From NCBI RefSeq assembly GCF_050632395.1, contig NZ_CP192600.1, positions 2,728,001 to 2,792,000 on the forward strand: DNA of 64,000 nucleotides. The letters are read 5' to 3'. Shown here piece by piece: positions 8,548-17,294 of the stretch. The notes beneath the pieces are model-generated. The model did not search any database. It had not been told where the DNA came from and saw only the letters and a list, made by a program, of their open reading frames with translations. Origin of the DNA: JAUYQR01 sp050632395 (GTDB taxonomy: Bacteria > Pseudomonadota > Alphaproteobacteria > Rhodobacterales > Rhodobacteraceae). Position numbers and translations under genes: made by a program. Each line of letters begins with the position of its first letter. The first letter of the stretch is position 1.

Positions 8548-9729
8548 ATGTTCCTGCCCTTCTTCCAGACCCTAAGGAACGAAGGCGTGCCAGTCTCCTT
8601 GCGCGAATTTCTCGGTTTTCTGGAAGGCATGGCCGCAGGCCTCGTGACCTATGACCCGGAAGGGTTCTACTACCTCGCCCGCACTGCACTGGTGAAGGAC
8701 GAACGCCATCTCGACCGCTTCGACCGTGCCTTCGCCAAGGCCTTCGAGGGGCTAGAGGCGATCAGCACAGATCAGGTGCTGGAGGCGCTGGACCTGCCGC
8801 GCGACTGGCTGGAAAAGCTGGCAGAAAAGCACCTCTCGCCCGAAGAACGCGCGGCCATCGCAGCCCTTGGCAGCTTTGACGCGCTGATCGAAACCTTGCG
8901 TCAACGGCTCGCCGAACAAAAGTCTCGGCATCAGGGCGGCTCGAAATGGGTGGGCACAGCCGGCACCTCTCCCTTCGGCGCTTATGGCTACAACCCCGAA
9001 GGCGTGCGCATCGGGCAGGACCAAAGCCGCCACCAGCGCGCGGTCAAGGTCTGGGACAAACGCGAATTCCGCAACCTTGCCGACGACGTCGAGCTTGGGA
9101 CCCGCAACATCAAGGTCGCCCTCCGCCGCCTGCGCAAATGGGCCCGCGACGGCGCGGCGGACGAACTTGACCTCGACGGCACCATCCGCGCCACCGCCGA
9201 GCACGGCTGGCTTGACGTGCAGACAAGGCCGGAACGGCGCAACGCGGTGAAGGTGCTCTTGTTCCTCGACATCGGCGGGTCGATGGACCCTTACGTCAAG
9301 GTGATGGAGGAGCTGTTCTCCGCCGCCCGCGCCGAATTCAAGCACCTCGTCACCTTCTACTTCCACAATTGCATCTACGAAGGCGTCTGGCGCGACAACC
9401 GCCGCCGCTGGGACGCACAAACCCCGACATGGGACGTGCTGCGGACCTTTGGCTCCGACTACAAATGCATCATCGTCGGCGACGCCGCGATGAGCCCTTA
9501 CGAAATCCTCCACCCCGGCGGCGCCAACGAACACTGGAACGCCGAGGCGGGGCAGGTCTGGCTGCGCCGGATTGGCGCGCAGTGGCCGCATCACCTCTGG
9601 ATCAACCCGGTTCCCGAGACCGGGTGGCAACACAGCCACTCCACGCGGCTGATCCGCGAAATCTTCGACGGAAAGATGGTGCCAATGACGTTGGAAGGCA
9701 TCGGCAGGGGGGTCAGACAGCTCGGATGA
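8548..9729 (+). CDS. CoxE-like VWA-domain protein
   Basis: A 393-residue protein of the CoxE/VWA group that partners MoxR ATPases. The C-terminal half is a von Willebrand A fold: the metal-site strand reads KVLLFLDIGGSM, where the usual first Ser of DxSxS is Gly, and later strands include HLVTFYFHNCIYEGVW and CIIVGDAAMSPYEI. The N-terminal half is helical (FLPFFQTLRNEGVPVSLREF), typical of this family. The stop overlaps the next start by 4 bases (ATGA), implying translational coupling. In characterised systems CoxE and CoxD mature the copper/molybdenum CO dehydrogenase, but no such enzyme is nearby. Confidence 0.85.
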   Translation: MFLPFFQTLRNEGVPVSLREFLGFLEGMAAGLVTYDPEGFYYLARTALVKDERHLDRFDRAFAKAFEGLEAISTDQVLEALDLPRDWLEKLAEKHLSPEERAAIAALGSFDALIETLRQRLAEQKSRHQGGSKWVGTAGTSPFGAYGYNPEGVRIGQDQSRHQRAVKVWDKREFRNLADDVELGTRNIKVALRRLRKWARDGAADELDLDGTIRATAEHGWLDVQTRPERRNAVKVLLFLDIGGSMDPYVKVMEELFSAARAEFKHLVTFYFHNCIYEGVWRDNRRRWDAQTPTWDVLRTFGSDYKCIIVGDAAMSPYEILHPGGANEHWNAEAGQVWLRRIGAQWPHHLWINPVPETGWQHSHSTRLIREIFDGKMVPMTLEGIGRGVRQLG

Positions 9730-10067
9730 AGAAACTTTGGCGCACGCGGCCCTGGCTCACATCGGCGTTCCTCCTGGCCTGCGCGGTGACGCTGTTCTTT
9801 CTGCTTCGTCTGGTGGGGCAGACGGTCTACTGGCAAACCCACCAGCAGGTCCCGGTCCAGCCGTGGATGACCGTCGGCTACGTGGCGCGGTCCTGGGGCC
9901 TTGACCCTCGCGCGCTTGACGCCAAGGCCGGCCTGCCCTTGCCCGAAGCCAAGGGTCGCCCGCAACCCCTGGCCGAAATCGCGCGCGACCGTGGCGTGCC
10001 CGTGGCCGACATCATCGCAGAAGTCGAGGCCGCCATAACGGCCCTGCGTGCCGAGCGTGGCGAATGA
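9726..10067 (+). CDS. Membrane-anchored small protein with repeated helical module
   Basis: A 113-residue protein with one N-terminal membrane helix (about residues 11-33) and a soluble tail. The tail contains two similar stretches, VGYVARSWGLDPRAL and LAEIARDRGVPVADII, which look like a duplicated helix-turn-helix-sized module. I do not recognise a named family. It overlaps the VWA gene and the DedA gene by 4 bases on each side, so all three are likely made together. Confidence 0.65.
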   Translation: MKKLWRTRPWLTSAFLLACAVTLFFLLRLVGQTVYWQTHQQVPVQPWMTVGYVARSWGLDPRALDAKAGLPLPEAKGRPQPLAEIARDRGVPVADIIAEVEAAITALRAERGE

Positions 10068-10657
10068 CCGACTGGCTCCTTGCCCTCGTGCCGCAATACG
10101 GGCTGTGGCTGCTGGCTGCGACCACGTTCCTGTCCTGCCTCGCCCTGCCCTTCCCTGCCTCGATCCTGATGCTGACGGCAGGTGGTTTTGTGGCTGCCGG
10201 CGATCTGGCCCTCGCCCCGACCCTCGCCGCCGCTGCCGGGGGCGGCATCGCTGGCGACCAGCTTGGCTACTGGGCCGGGCGCAGCTTTGGCACACGCCTT
10301 CTGACACAGCTCCGTCGCGATCCGGGCCGCGACCGACTGCTCGCAAAGGCCGTGGCGATCATGGACAGGCGCGGCACCAGCGCGGTCTTCTTGACGCGCT
10401 GGCTGTTCAGCCCGCTCGGGCCGTGGGTTAACCTTACAGCGGGCAGCACCGGCTACGGCTGGCCGCGCTTCACAACCGCAGGGGTCGCTGGCGAAGCGGT
10501 CTGGGCGGGAATCTATGTGGGCGCAGGCTACGCCTTTGCCGGCAACGTCGAGGCGGCAAGCCAGATGCTCGGCTCGGTGCTTGGCGTCGTTGCCGGTGCC
10601 TCGGCGGTCCTGATCCTTGGCTACTGGCTCTATTCGTCGCAGCGGACGGGGGTTTAA
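10064..10657 (+). CDS. DedA/VTT-domain membrane protein
   Basis: A 197-residue integral membrane protein of the DedA (SNARE-associated/VTT) family; some members flip undecaprenyl phosphate or phospholipids. It has several membrane helices and the family motifs PFPASILML near the N-terminus, a Gly-rich GGGIAGDQLGYWAGRSFG and a central FLTRWLFSPLGPWVNLTAGS containing the conserved Arg. It is the last gene of the ATGA-coupled run beginning with the VWA gene. Confidence 0.85.
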   Translation: MTDWLLALVPQYGLWLLAATTFLSCLALPFPASILMLTAGGFVAAGDLALAPTLAAAAGGGIAGDQLGYWAGRSFGTRLLTQLRRDPGRDRLLAKAVAIMDRRGTSAVFLTRWLFSPLGPWVNLTAGSTGYGWPRFTTAGVAGEAVWAGIYVGAGYAFAGNVEAASQMLGSVLGVVAGASAVLILGYWLYSSQRTGV

Positions 10658-10687
10658 ACAAATGCACGCCACCCCATATCCGGCACG

Positions 10688-11377
10688 ATGATGAAGTTCC
10701 TCCCCCTCCTCCTCGCGGTGTCCTACGCGGTTCTGATGATGCGCTTTTCGGTCTGGCGCACCAAGAAGATGCTCGACCAGCAGTCCAAGCCGCTGACCGA
10801 TCCCGCCATAACCCGCCTCGCCGCACAGATGGCCGAGGCGCTGGATGTGCCGCAGATAAAGGTCAACGTGTTCGAGGTTGAACCAGTGAACGGCCTCGCC
10901 GCCCCGGACGGCCGCATCTTCCTGACCCGCGGCTTTCTCAACCGCAAGATCCGTGGCGAGGTGACAGCCGAAGAACTGGCCAGCGTCATCGCGCATGAAA
11001 TGGGCCACGTCGCCCTTGGCCACATGCGGCGCCGAATGATCGACTTCACCGGGCAGAACGCGGTGTTCGTGATGCTCTCGGCCCTCCTGAACCGCTTCCT
11101 GCCCTTCGTCGGCATCTGGCTCGCCAACATCATCTCCACCGCGCTGATGGCCCGCATGTCGCGCCGCGACGAATTCGAGGCCGACGCCTACGCATCCGCT
11201 CTGCTGATCAAGGCCGGTATCGGCACCGGCCCGCAGAAAAGCCTGTTCCGCAAGCTCGAGGCGCTGACTCAGACACACGCCGAAGGCGTGCCCGCATGGC
11301 TGCTCAGCCACCCTCATGTCGACGAACGCATCGCCGCGATCGAGGCGAACGAGGCCCGCTGGCTCGGGACACCCTGA
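10688..11377 (+). CDS. M48-family zinc metalloprotease (HtpX-like)
   Basis: Predicted zinc-dependent peptidase of 229 residues with an N-terminal membrane anchor. The active site HEMGH is at residues 103-107 and the third ligand is Glu164 in EFEAD. The preceding ALDVPQIKVNVFE and APDGRIFLTRGFL strands are typical of HtpX-like M48 enzymes, which degrade misfolded membrane proteins. It is shorter than E. coli HtpX (about 290 residues). No clear ribosome site precedes the start, where two ATG codons lie in tandem. Thirty bases separate it from the DedA gene. Confidence 0.85.
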   Translation: MMKFLPLLLAVSYAVLMMRFSVWRTKKMLDQQSKPLTDPAITRLAAQMAEALDVPQIKVNVFEVEPVNGLAAPDGRIFLTRGFLNRKIRGEVTAEELASVIAHEMGHVALGHMRRRMIDFTGQNAVFVMLSALLNRFLPFVGIWLANIISTALMARMSRRDEFEADAYASALLIKAGIGTGPQKSLFRKLEALTQTHAEGVPAWLLSHPHVDERIAAIEANEARWLGTP

Positions 11378-11520
11378 CACCCTGTCTTGCACCGATAACG
11401 GGCACCTTTCACGCCAATCCCGGGATTGCGCCGCGGCATCCTGCCACAGCGGTATTGCTCGCTTGACAGGCACGTAGGTTGCCCCAACCATCCGACCAGA
11501 TAGACCGAGGGAAGGCGACC

Positions 11521-12861
11521 ATGAGCACATCGGCTTCCACCCTGTCGTTGCCAGATTTCGCCGGTCACTCCGTGACACCGGATCACCCCCAGTATGACCG
11601 TCTGCGTCGCGTCTGGAACGGGTCGTTCGACCGTTACCCCGCGCTGATCCTTCAGGCCCGCACCACCGACGACGTCTGCGCCGCGATCCGTCTGGCCGCC
11701 ACGCAAGGCAAACCCTTCGCGGTTCGCGGCGGCGGTCACAGCATCCCCGGTTTTTCCACCTGTGACGGCGGCATCGTGCTGGACCTGTCGTTAATGAACA
11801 CCGTGTCGGTTGATCCGGCAGCGCGTGTGGTGACAGTCGGCGGCGGCGCGCTTCTTGGCCAGATCGACGCGGCCGGCGCGCCTCATGGCCTCGTCACCCC
11901 CGCCGGTGTAATCTCGCACACCGGCGTCGGCGGCCTGACCTTGGGCGGTGGAATGGGCTGGCTCAGCCGGCGCTTCGGCATGACCATCGACAGCCTCCTT
12001 GGCGCGCGCATGGTGACGGCCAGCGGCGACATCGTCGATTGCAGCGCCGATCTTGAGCCCGAACTGTTCTGGGGCCTGCGCGGCGGTGGCGGCAACTTCG
12101 GCGTCGTTACTGAATTCCGCTTCCGGATGCATGACCTCGGTCCGGTCCGTATGGGCAATTGGCGCTATCCGCTGGCCTCTGCCGCAACCGCCCTGCGCGC
12201 CTACAGCGATCTTGCCCGCGCCGCCCGACGCGAGGTGTCAACCTCCTTCACCCTGTCATCCACCGCGCTCAGTCTGACCGCGTTCGCCAGCGGCAATACC
12301 GCCGGAACGCAAGACGCCGTCCTGCCGTTCGGCCAGCTTGGCGTCCCTGCCGATGGCGGCCTGATGCCCCTGTCCTACTGCGATTTCCAAAGCCGCAATG
12401 ACACCGGCGCGCCGTGGGGACGGCGCTACTATTCCCGCGGCGGCTTCCTGCACGATCTTGATGATGCGGCAATCGAGGCGATGGTCACAGCTGCGGCCAC
12501 GGCACCCACCGAGGATTCTGAAATCTACGTGCTGCAGCTCGGCGGCGCCGTGGCTGACATGGCCGAGGATGCCACCGCCTATTCCGGCCGCTCCGCCGGG
12601 TACTATTGGGTTGCCAATCCGGTCTGGGATGCGGTCAAGGACGACACCGCCTGCCTTGACTGGGGCCGCGGATCGGCGCGCCAACTGATGGCCCTGTCGA
12701 TGGAAACCAACTACGTGAACGAACAGGGCGACAGCGGGTCAGCCGTGGCCGAAAAGGCCTATGGCGCCGCCAAATACCGCCGCCTCGCCGCGCTGAAGGC
12801 CCGCTTCGACGGCAACAACCTTTTCCGTCTGAACCAGAACATCCTGCCAGCGCGGGGCTAG
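11521..12861 (+). CDS. FAD-linked oxidoreductase, berberine-bridge-enzyme type
   Basis: A 446-residue flavoprotein oxidase or dehydrogenase. The PCMH-type FAD domain holds VRGGGHSIPGF, whose His is the likely covalent FAD attachment site, and the Gly-rich GVGGLTLGGGMGWLSRRFG. The second attachment Cys of bicovalent BBE enzymes is absent (HTGVGG instead). The C-terminal BBE segment reads RFDGNNLFRLNQNI. Substrates in this family are sugars, alcohols or alkaloid-like compounds; none can be named here. ATG at 11521 follows GAGGGAAG. A consensus -35 TTGACA is at 11463-11468. The stop overlaps that of the convergent PIN gene. Confidence 0.85.
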   Translation: MSTSASTLSLPDFAGHSVTPDHPQYDRLRRVWNGSFDRYPALILQARTTDDVCAAIRLAATQGKPFAVRGGGHSIPGFSTCDGGIVLDLSLMNTVSVDPAARVVTVGGGALLGQIDAAGAPHGLVTPAGVISHTGVGGLTLGGGMGWLSRRFGMTIDSLLGARMVTASGDIVDCSADLEPELFWGLRGGGGNFGVVTEFRFRMHDLGPVRMGNWRYPLASAATALRAYSDLARAARREVSTSFTLSSTALSLTAFASGNTAGTQDAVLPFGQLGVPADGGLMPLSYCDFQSRNDTGAPWGRRYYSRGGFLHDLDDAAIEAMVTAAATAPTEDSEIYVLQLGGAVADMAEDATAYSGRSAGYYWVANPVWDAVKDDTACLDWGRGSARQLMALSMETNYVNEQGDSGSAVAEKAYGAAKYRRLAALKARFDGNNLFRLNQNILPARG

Positions 12862-13400
12862 GCCTGCAACGCCTTGCCCAACCGGTAAAGCCGGGCGCGT
12901 TTCATCAGCGCCTTCAGGGGCATCGGCTGGCCGGAAATCGCCTCGGCCTTGGCCCGCACATCCTCCACCACCCGTGCCACCTCGACGGGATGGCGCGAGT
13001 GCAGCTCCCACAAAAAGCCGTCCGGGTCGCGCCGGCTGATGCCCTCCACTGCCAGCACATGGCCGGGAAAATCCTGCATGTTGAAGGTGATGATGGCATC
13101 GGCATGGCCCGCAATCGCCACCGCCAGCACATGGAGGTCATTCGGGTCGGGCAGCAATAGCCGCGCCTCGATGTCCGGCCGCTCGCGCACCACCGCTCGC
13201 GGAAAGGCCGCGCGCACGAGTACCGCCTCGCCCTCTGCCATGGCCTGCGCGCCCGCCCCCAGCTTGGCCGTAGCCCGCGTCCATTCGCGCAGGATGCGGT
13301 CTGACATCAGCGGCTCGTAAAGCCCCGCCGCCGCGACCCCCAGCAGGATTTCACGCAAGACCGTCGGGTAAAGGACGCAAGCGTCCAGAACCGCCTTCAT
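12858..13400 (-). CDS. PIN-domain putative ribonuclease
   Basis: A 180-residue protein with a PIN nuclease fold: VLDACVLYPTVLRE at the N-terminus supplies the first acidic residue, and DPNDLHVLAVAIAGHADAIITFNMQDFP supplies the others. PIN proteins cleave RNA, often as toxins, but no antitoxin gene is adjacent. Instead its ATG overlaps the stop of the upstream methyltransferase gene by 4 bases, so it is translated from that message. That link suggests a housekeeping RNA role rather than a classical toxin. The C-terminal 60 residues, beyond the PIN core, are helical and basic. Confidence 0.75.
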   Translation of the reverse strand: MKAVLDACVLYPTVLREILLGVAAAGLYEPLMSDRILREWTRATAKLGAGAQAMAEGEAVLVRAAFPRAVVRERPDIEARLLLPDPNDLHVLAVAIAGHADAIITFNMQDFPGHVLAVEGISRRDPDGFLWELHSRHPVEVARVVEDVRAKAEAISGQPMPLKALMKRARLYRLGKALQA

Positions 13401-14611
13401 CCGTCCAGCCGGAAAACCAGCGCCTTGAGGTAAGCGCTTTCCGCCAGCTGCGGCAGCATCGGATGGTCCGGCCCGGCAAATCCGGTGTGGATCAGCTGCG
13501 CCCGACGCCCGCCGCGCCCGATCCCTCGGGCGCTGGCATTCCGGAACGCCTGCAGATCAGCCGCATGGCTGCACGAACACAACACCAGATAGCCCCCCGG
13601 CGCCACGACGTGAGCCGCAAGCCGCGCCAGCCGTTCATAGGCCCGCAATCCCGCCTCCAGCGCGGGCTTGGCAGGCGCAAAGGCCGGCGGATCGCAGATC
13701 ACAAGGTCATAGCTTTCGCCCGCTTCGGCCAGCGCCTCCAGCACCTCGAAGGCATCGCCCTGACGGGTGGCGAACCGATCGGCAAACCCCGAAGCCTCGG
13801 CCCCCTGCATCGCCAGCGCCAGCGCCGGTGCCGATGCGTCAACCGCAAGCGCACTGTCCGCCCCACTGGCCAGCGCTGCCAGGGCAAAGCCGCCGACATG
13901 GGTGAACACATCCAGCACCCGCGCACCCTTCGCCAGCCGCGCGGCAAAAGCGTGGTTCGGCCGCTGGTCGAAAAAGAGCCCCGTCTTCTGCCCGCCCATG
14001 ACATCGGCCATATAGGTGGCCCCGTTCATCGGCACCGGCAGCGGCCCCTCGACCGCCCCCGCCAGCACCGCCATCTCCTCGCCCAACCCCTCCAGTCCGC
14101 GCGACCGTCCCGTGCCGTTCTTCACCACGGTTGTGACGCCCGTCACCGCCCTCAGCGCGGCAGTCAGCGGCACCAGATGCGCCTCGACCCACGCCGCATT
14201 CGGCTGGATCACCGCCACGTCGCCGAACCGGTCGATGATCAAGCCGGGCAGACCGTCCGCCTCTGCATGGACAAGCCTGTAGTAGGGCTGGTCATAAAGC
14301 CGCGCCCGCATCGCCAAGGCACGCCCCAGCCGCGCCTCGAACCACGGCTGATCAATCGCCGCCTCTTCGTTGCGGTCCAGCATCCGGGCAATGATCTTCG
14401 ATTTGACGTTGACCGTGACCAGACCCAAAGGCCGGCGCTCGCCATCTTCCAGAACCGCCAGCGCGCCGGGCACCAAAGACGAGGTGCGCCGGTCCGTGAC
14501 CAGTTCATCCGCATAGACCCACGGGAAACCGTGGCGGATCGCCCGCGCCTCGGCCTTTGGTTTCAAGCGCACGGTTGGCAGCAGGCGGGAGGGGGGTGTA
14601 TCTTGTTCCAT
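13397..14611 (-). CDS. RlmI-like 23S rRNA (cytosine) methyltransferase
   Basis: SAM-dependent RNA methyltransferase of 404 residues, related to RlmI, which makes m5C1962 in E. coli 23S rRNA. An N-terminal PUA domain (HGFPWVYADEL) is followed by a Rossmann domain with VLDVFTHVGGFALAA as the SAM-binding loop, DLVICDPPAFAP as the NPPY-like motif, and YLVLCSCSHA with the catalytic Cys region. The start at 14611 has a strong GGGAGGG site; an earlier in-frame start at 14704 would add 31 unconserved-looking residues. It is divergent from edd and coupled to the PIN gene. Confidence 0.82.
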   Translation of the reverse strand: MEQDTPPSRLLPTVRLKPKAEARAIRHGFPWVYADELVTDRRTSSLVPGALAVLEDGERRPLGLVTVNVKSKIIARMLDRNEEAAIDQPWFEARLGRALAMRARLYDQPYYRLVHAEADGLPGLIIDRFGDVAVIQPNAAWVEAHLVPLTAALRAVTGVTTVVKNGTGRSRGLEGLGEEMAVLAGAVEGPLPVPMNGATYMADVMGGQKTGLFFDQRPNHAFAARLAKGARVLDVFTHVGGFALAALASGADSALAVDASAPALALAMQGAEASGFADRFATRQGDAFEVLEALAEAGESYDLVICDPPAFAPAKPALEAGLRAYERLARLAAHVVAPGGYLVLCSCSHAADLQAFRNASARGIGRGGRRAQLIHTGFAGPDHPMLPQLAESAYLKALVFRLDG

Positions 14612-14720
14612 CACCCTCCCATACCCGGATCGGCCCGCGCCGGAAAGCCCCTGACCCACCGCTTTCCCTTGCACAGTCGCCGCCACCGGCCCACATTTGG
14701 ACAAAGCCGCACTGGCATCT

Positions 14721-14734
14721 TGTTAGCGCTAACA
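14721..14734. promoter_or_regulatory. LacI-family operator before edd
   Basis: Perfect 14-base palindrome TGTTAGCGCTAACA, 44 bases before the edd ATG. A central CG flanked by TTAG/CTAA is the hallmark of LacI/GalR-family operators. Its position beside a possible -35 (TTGGAC, about 14693) fits repression of the Entner-Doudoroff genes by a sugar-responsive LacI-type regulator. No such regulator gene lies in the window. Confidence 0.7.
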
Positions 14735-14778
14735 CCATCTGATAGACCGTCCCTGTCCGCAGCCGGAGGCCGTTTTCC

Positions 14779-16584
14779 ATGTCGCTTCATCCGACCATTG
14801 CCCGTGTCACCGAACGCATCCGCGCACGCTCGGATGCCAGTCGCGGCACCTACCTTGACCGGATGGCCAAGGCGGTAAGCAATGGCCCGGTCCGCGCGCA
14901 CCTGTCCTGCGGCAATCAGGCCCATGCCTATGCCGCGATGGGCGATGCAAAGCCCGATCTTGCCGGAACCACCAAGCCGAACATCGGCATCGTCACCGCC
15001 TACAACGACATGCTCTCGGCGCATCAGCCGTTCGAACGCTACCCCGACATCATCCGCGCCGCAGCAGGCATGGCCGGTGCAACGGTGCAGGTCGCAGGCG
15101 GCGTGCCCGCCATGTGTGACGGCGTGACCCAAGGCCAACCGGGAATGGAGCTTTCGCTTTTTTCCCGCGATGTGATCGCCCTCGCCGCAGGGGTTGCCCT
15201 CAGCCATAACTGCTTTGACGCCAGCCTTTACCTTGGCGTGTGCGACAAGATCGTGCCCGGCCTCGTCATGGCCGCCGCCACCTTCGGCCATATACCCGCG
15301 GTCTTCGTGCCTGCCGGCCCGATGACCTCCGGCATCCCGAACGATGAAAAATCCCGCGTCCGCAACGCCTACGCCGAAGGCAAGGCCAGCCGCGAAGAAC
15401 TGATGGCCGCCGAAATGGCCAGCTACCACGGTTCCGGCACCTGCACTTTTTACGGCACCGCCAATACCAACCAGATGCTGATGGAATTCATGGGCCTGCA
15501 CCTGCCCGGCACCAGCTTCGTCAACCCCGGCACCCCCCTGCGCGACGCGCTGACCGTGGCCGCCGTGGAACGCGCCGCCCAGATCACCGCCCTTGGCAAT
15601 GATTTCCGCCCGGTGGGCGAGATCCTCGACGAACGCGCCTACGTCAACGGCATCGTTGGCCTAATGGCGACGGGGGGCTCGACGAACCTCGTCCTCCACC
15701 TGCCGGCAATGGCCCGCGCGTCAGGTGTGATCCTCGACCTTCAGGATTTCGCCGACCTGTCGGAAGCCGTACCCCTGATGGCCAAGGTCTACCCGAACGG
15801 CCTGGCCGACGTGAACCACTTCCACGCCGCCGGAGGCCTGCAATTCCTGATCGGCCAACTTCTCGATGCCGGCCTCCTCCACCCCGATGCCAAGACCATC
15901 GCGGGCGACGGGCTTGCCAGCTACCGCCAGGAACCCACCCTCGAAGGCGGCAAACTGGCCTGGCGCGACGGGCCGAACACCACGCTGAACGACAAAATCG
16001 TCCGCCCGGCAAGCAATCCTTTTGCCGCCTCGGGCGGGCTGAAGCAACTGACCGGCAACCTCGGACGCGGCGTGATCAAGGTCTCTGCCGTCGCCCCCGA
16101 ACGCCACGTGATCGAAGCCCCGGCGCGCATCTTCCACAGCCAGGACGCCGTGAAAGCCGCTTTCAAGGCGGGCGAGTTCACCGGCGACACCATCGTTGTC
16201 GTCCGCTTTCAAGGGCCGCAAGCCAACGGAATGCCCGAACTCCACTCGTTGACCCCGACGCTTTCCGTCTTGCAGGATCGCGGCCTCAAGGTGGCTCTCG
16301 TCACCGACGGCCGCATGTCCGGTGCCTCGGGCAAGGTTCCGGCAGCGATCCACGTCTCGCCCGAGGCGGCAGCCGGCGGCCCCTTGGCGCGGCTAAGGGA
16401 CGGTGATCTTGTCCGGCTCGATGCGGTCGCAGGCACCCTCACCTGCCTCGCCCCCGATTTCGATAGCCGTACGCCAGTGGTCGCCGACCTTTCCGCCAAC
16501 GAATTCGGCATTGGGCGCGAACTTTTCGCCGCCTTCCGCCGCAACGTAGGCTCTGCCGATACCGGCGCCGCGCACGTCCTCTGA
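14779..16584 (+). CDS. edd: Phosphogluconate dehydratase
   Basis: First enzyme of the Entner-Doudoroff pathway: 6-phosphogluconate to 2-keto-3-deoxy-6-phosphogluconate plus water. The 601 residues match the IlvD/Edd family length. Visible signatures are SCGNQAHAYAAMGD, AMCDGVTQGQPGMELSLFSRD and SGTCTFYGTANTNQM, which contain the Fe-S cluster cysteines, and the C-terminal VTDGRMSGASGKVPAA. It is followed 68 bases later by eda, so one transcript yields pyruvate and glyceraldehyde-3-phosphate from 6-phosphogluconate. Control is probably through the palindrome at 14721. Confidence 0.95.
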   Translation: MSLHPTIARVTERIRARSDASRGTYLDRMAKAVSNGPVRAHLSCGNQAHAYAAMGDAKPDLAGTTKPNIGIVTAYNDMLSAHQPFERYPDIIRAAAGMAGATVQVAGGVPAMCDGVTQGQPGMELSLFSRDVIALAAGVALSHNCFDASLYLGVCDKIVPGLVMAAATFGHIPAVFVPAGPMTSGIPNDEKSRVRNAYAEGKASREELMAAEMASYHGSGTCTFYGTANTNQMLMEFMGLHLPGTSFVNPGTPLRDALTVAAVERAAQITALGNDFRPVGEILDERAYVNGIVGLMATGGSTNLVLHLPAMARASGVILDLQDFADLSEAVPLMAKVYPNGLADVNHFHAAGGLQFLIGQLLDAGLLHPDAKTIAGDGLASYRQEPTLEGGKLAWRDGPNTTLNDKIVRPASNPFAASGGLKQLTGNLGRGVIKVSAVAPERHVIEAPARIFHSQDAVKAAFKAGEFTGDTIVVVRFQGPQANGMPELHSLTPTLSVLQDRGLKVALVTDGRMSGASGKVPAAIHVSPEAAAGGPLARLRDGDLVRLDAVAGTLTCLAPDFDSRTPVVADLSANEFGIGRELFAAFRRNVGSADTGAAHVL

Positions 16585-16652
16585 CGAGCGTCCTCGCCGA
16601 CCAACGCCTCCATACCCGCCCGCCCCGACGCCGGGGCATCAAGGAGCCCGCC

Positions 16653-17294
16653 ATGACCCCCGCCGAACAATCCCGCCAAGCCGCCGACATTTGCCGCCTC
16701 GCCCCGGTGGTGCCGGTTCTGGTGATCGACGACCTCGCCCACGCACGCCCCTTGGCCGAGGCGCTGGTCAAGGGTGGCCTGCCTGCGCTCGAGGTGACGT
16801 TGCGTACACCCGCCGCCCTCGACGCGATCCGCGCGATGGCCGAGGTGCCAGGCGGCGTGGTCGGCGCAGGCACGCTCCTGACACCCGCCGATGTCAAGGC
16901 GGCCAAGGCGGCGGGCGCCCGCTTCGGCGTGTCGCCCGGCGCGACCGAACGGCTGCTGGACGCCTGCGCGGAACACGACCTGCCGCTTCTGCCCGGCGCC
17001 GCGACCGCGTCCGAGATCATGGCGCTTCTGGAAAAGGGCTACACGGTGCAGAAATTCTTTCCCGCTGAACAGGCTGGCGGGGCCGCCTACCTGAAATCCA
17101 TCGGCTCGCCCATTCCGCAGGTCAGCTTCTGCCCGACCGGCGGGATCACCCTGAAACTTGCCCCCGATTACCTTGGCCTGAAGAACATCCTCTGTGTCGG
17201 CGGCAGCTGGGTGGCCCCGAAGGACGCGATGGCGCGCGGCGACTGGGGCGCCATCACCGCCTTGGCGGCCGAAGCGGCAGCGCTTGGCCGTTAA
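16653..17294 (+). CDS. eda: 2-Dehydro-3-deoxy-phosphogluconate (KDPG) aldolase
   Basis: Class I aldolase that splits KDPG into pyruvate and glyceraldehyde-3-phosphate. At 213 residues it is standard size. Motifs include GGLPALEVTLRTPAAL, VGAGTLLTPADVKAAKAAGARFGVSPG and YTVQKFFPAE, where the Lys forms the Schiff base, followed by the phosphate-binding FCPTGGI. A CAAGGAG ribosome site precedes the ATG. It is the second gene of the edd-eda pair, and its TAA overlaps the stop of the convergent small gene. Confidence 0.95.
   Translation: MTPAEQSRQAADICRLAPVVPVLVIDDLAHARPLAEALVKGGLPALEVTLRTPAALDAIRAMAEVPGGVVGAGTLLTPADVKAAKAAGARFGVSPGATERLLDACAEHDLPLLPGAATASEIMALLEKGYTVQKFFPAEQAGGAAYLKSIGSPIPQVSFCPTGGITLKLAPDYLGLKNILCVGGSWVAPKDAMARGDWGAITALAAEAAALGR

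Noticed and set aside
12858..13400. Toxin-antitoxin module for the PIN protein
   Set aside because: No short antitoxin gene lies next to it; the upstream coupled gene is a methyltransferase.
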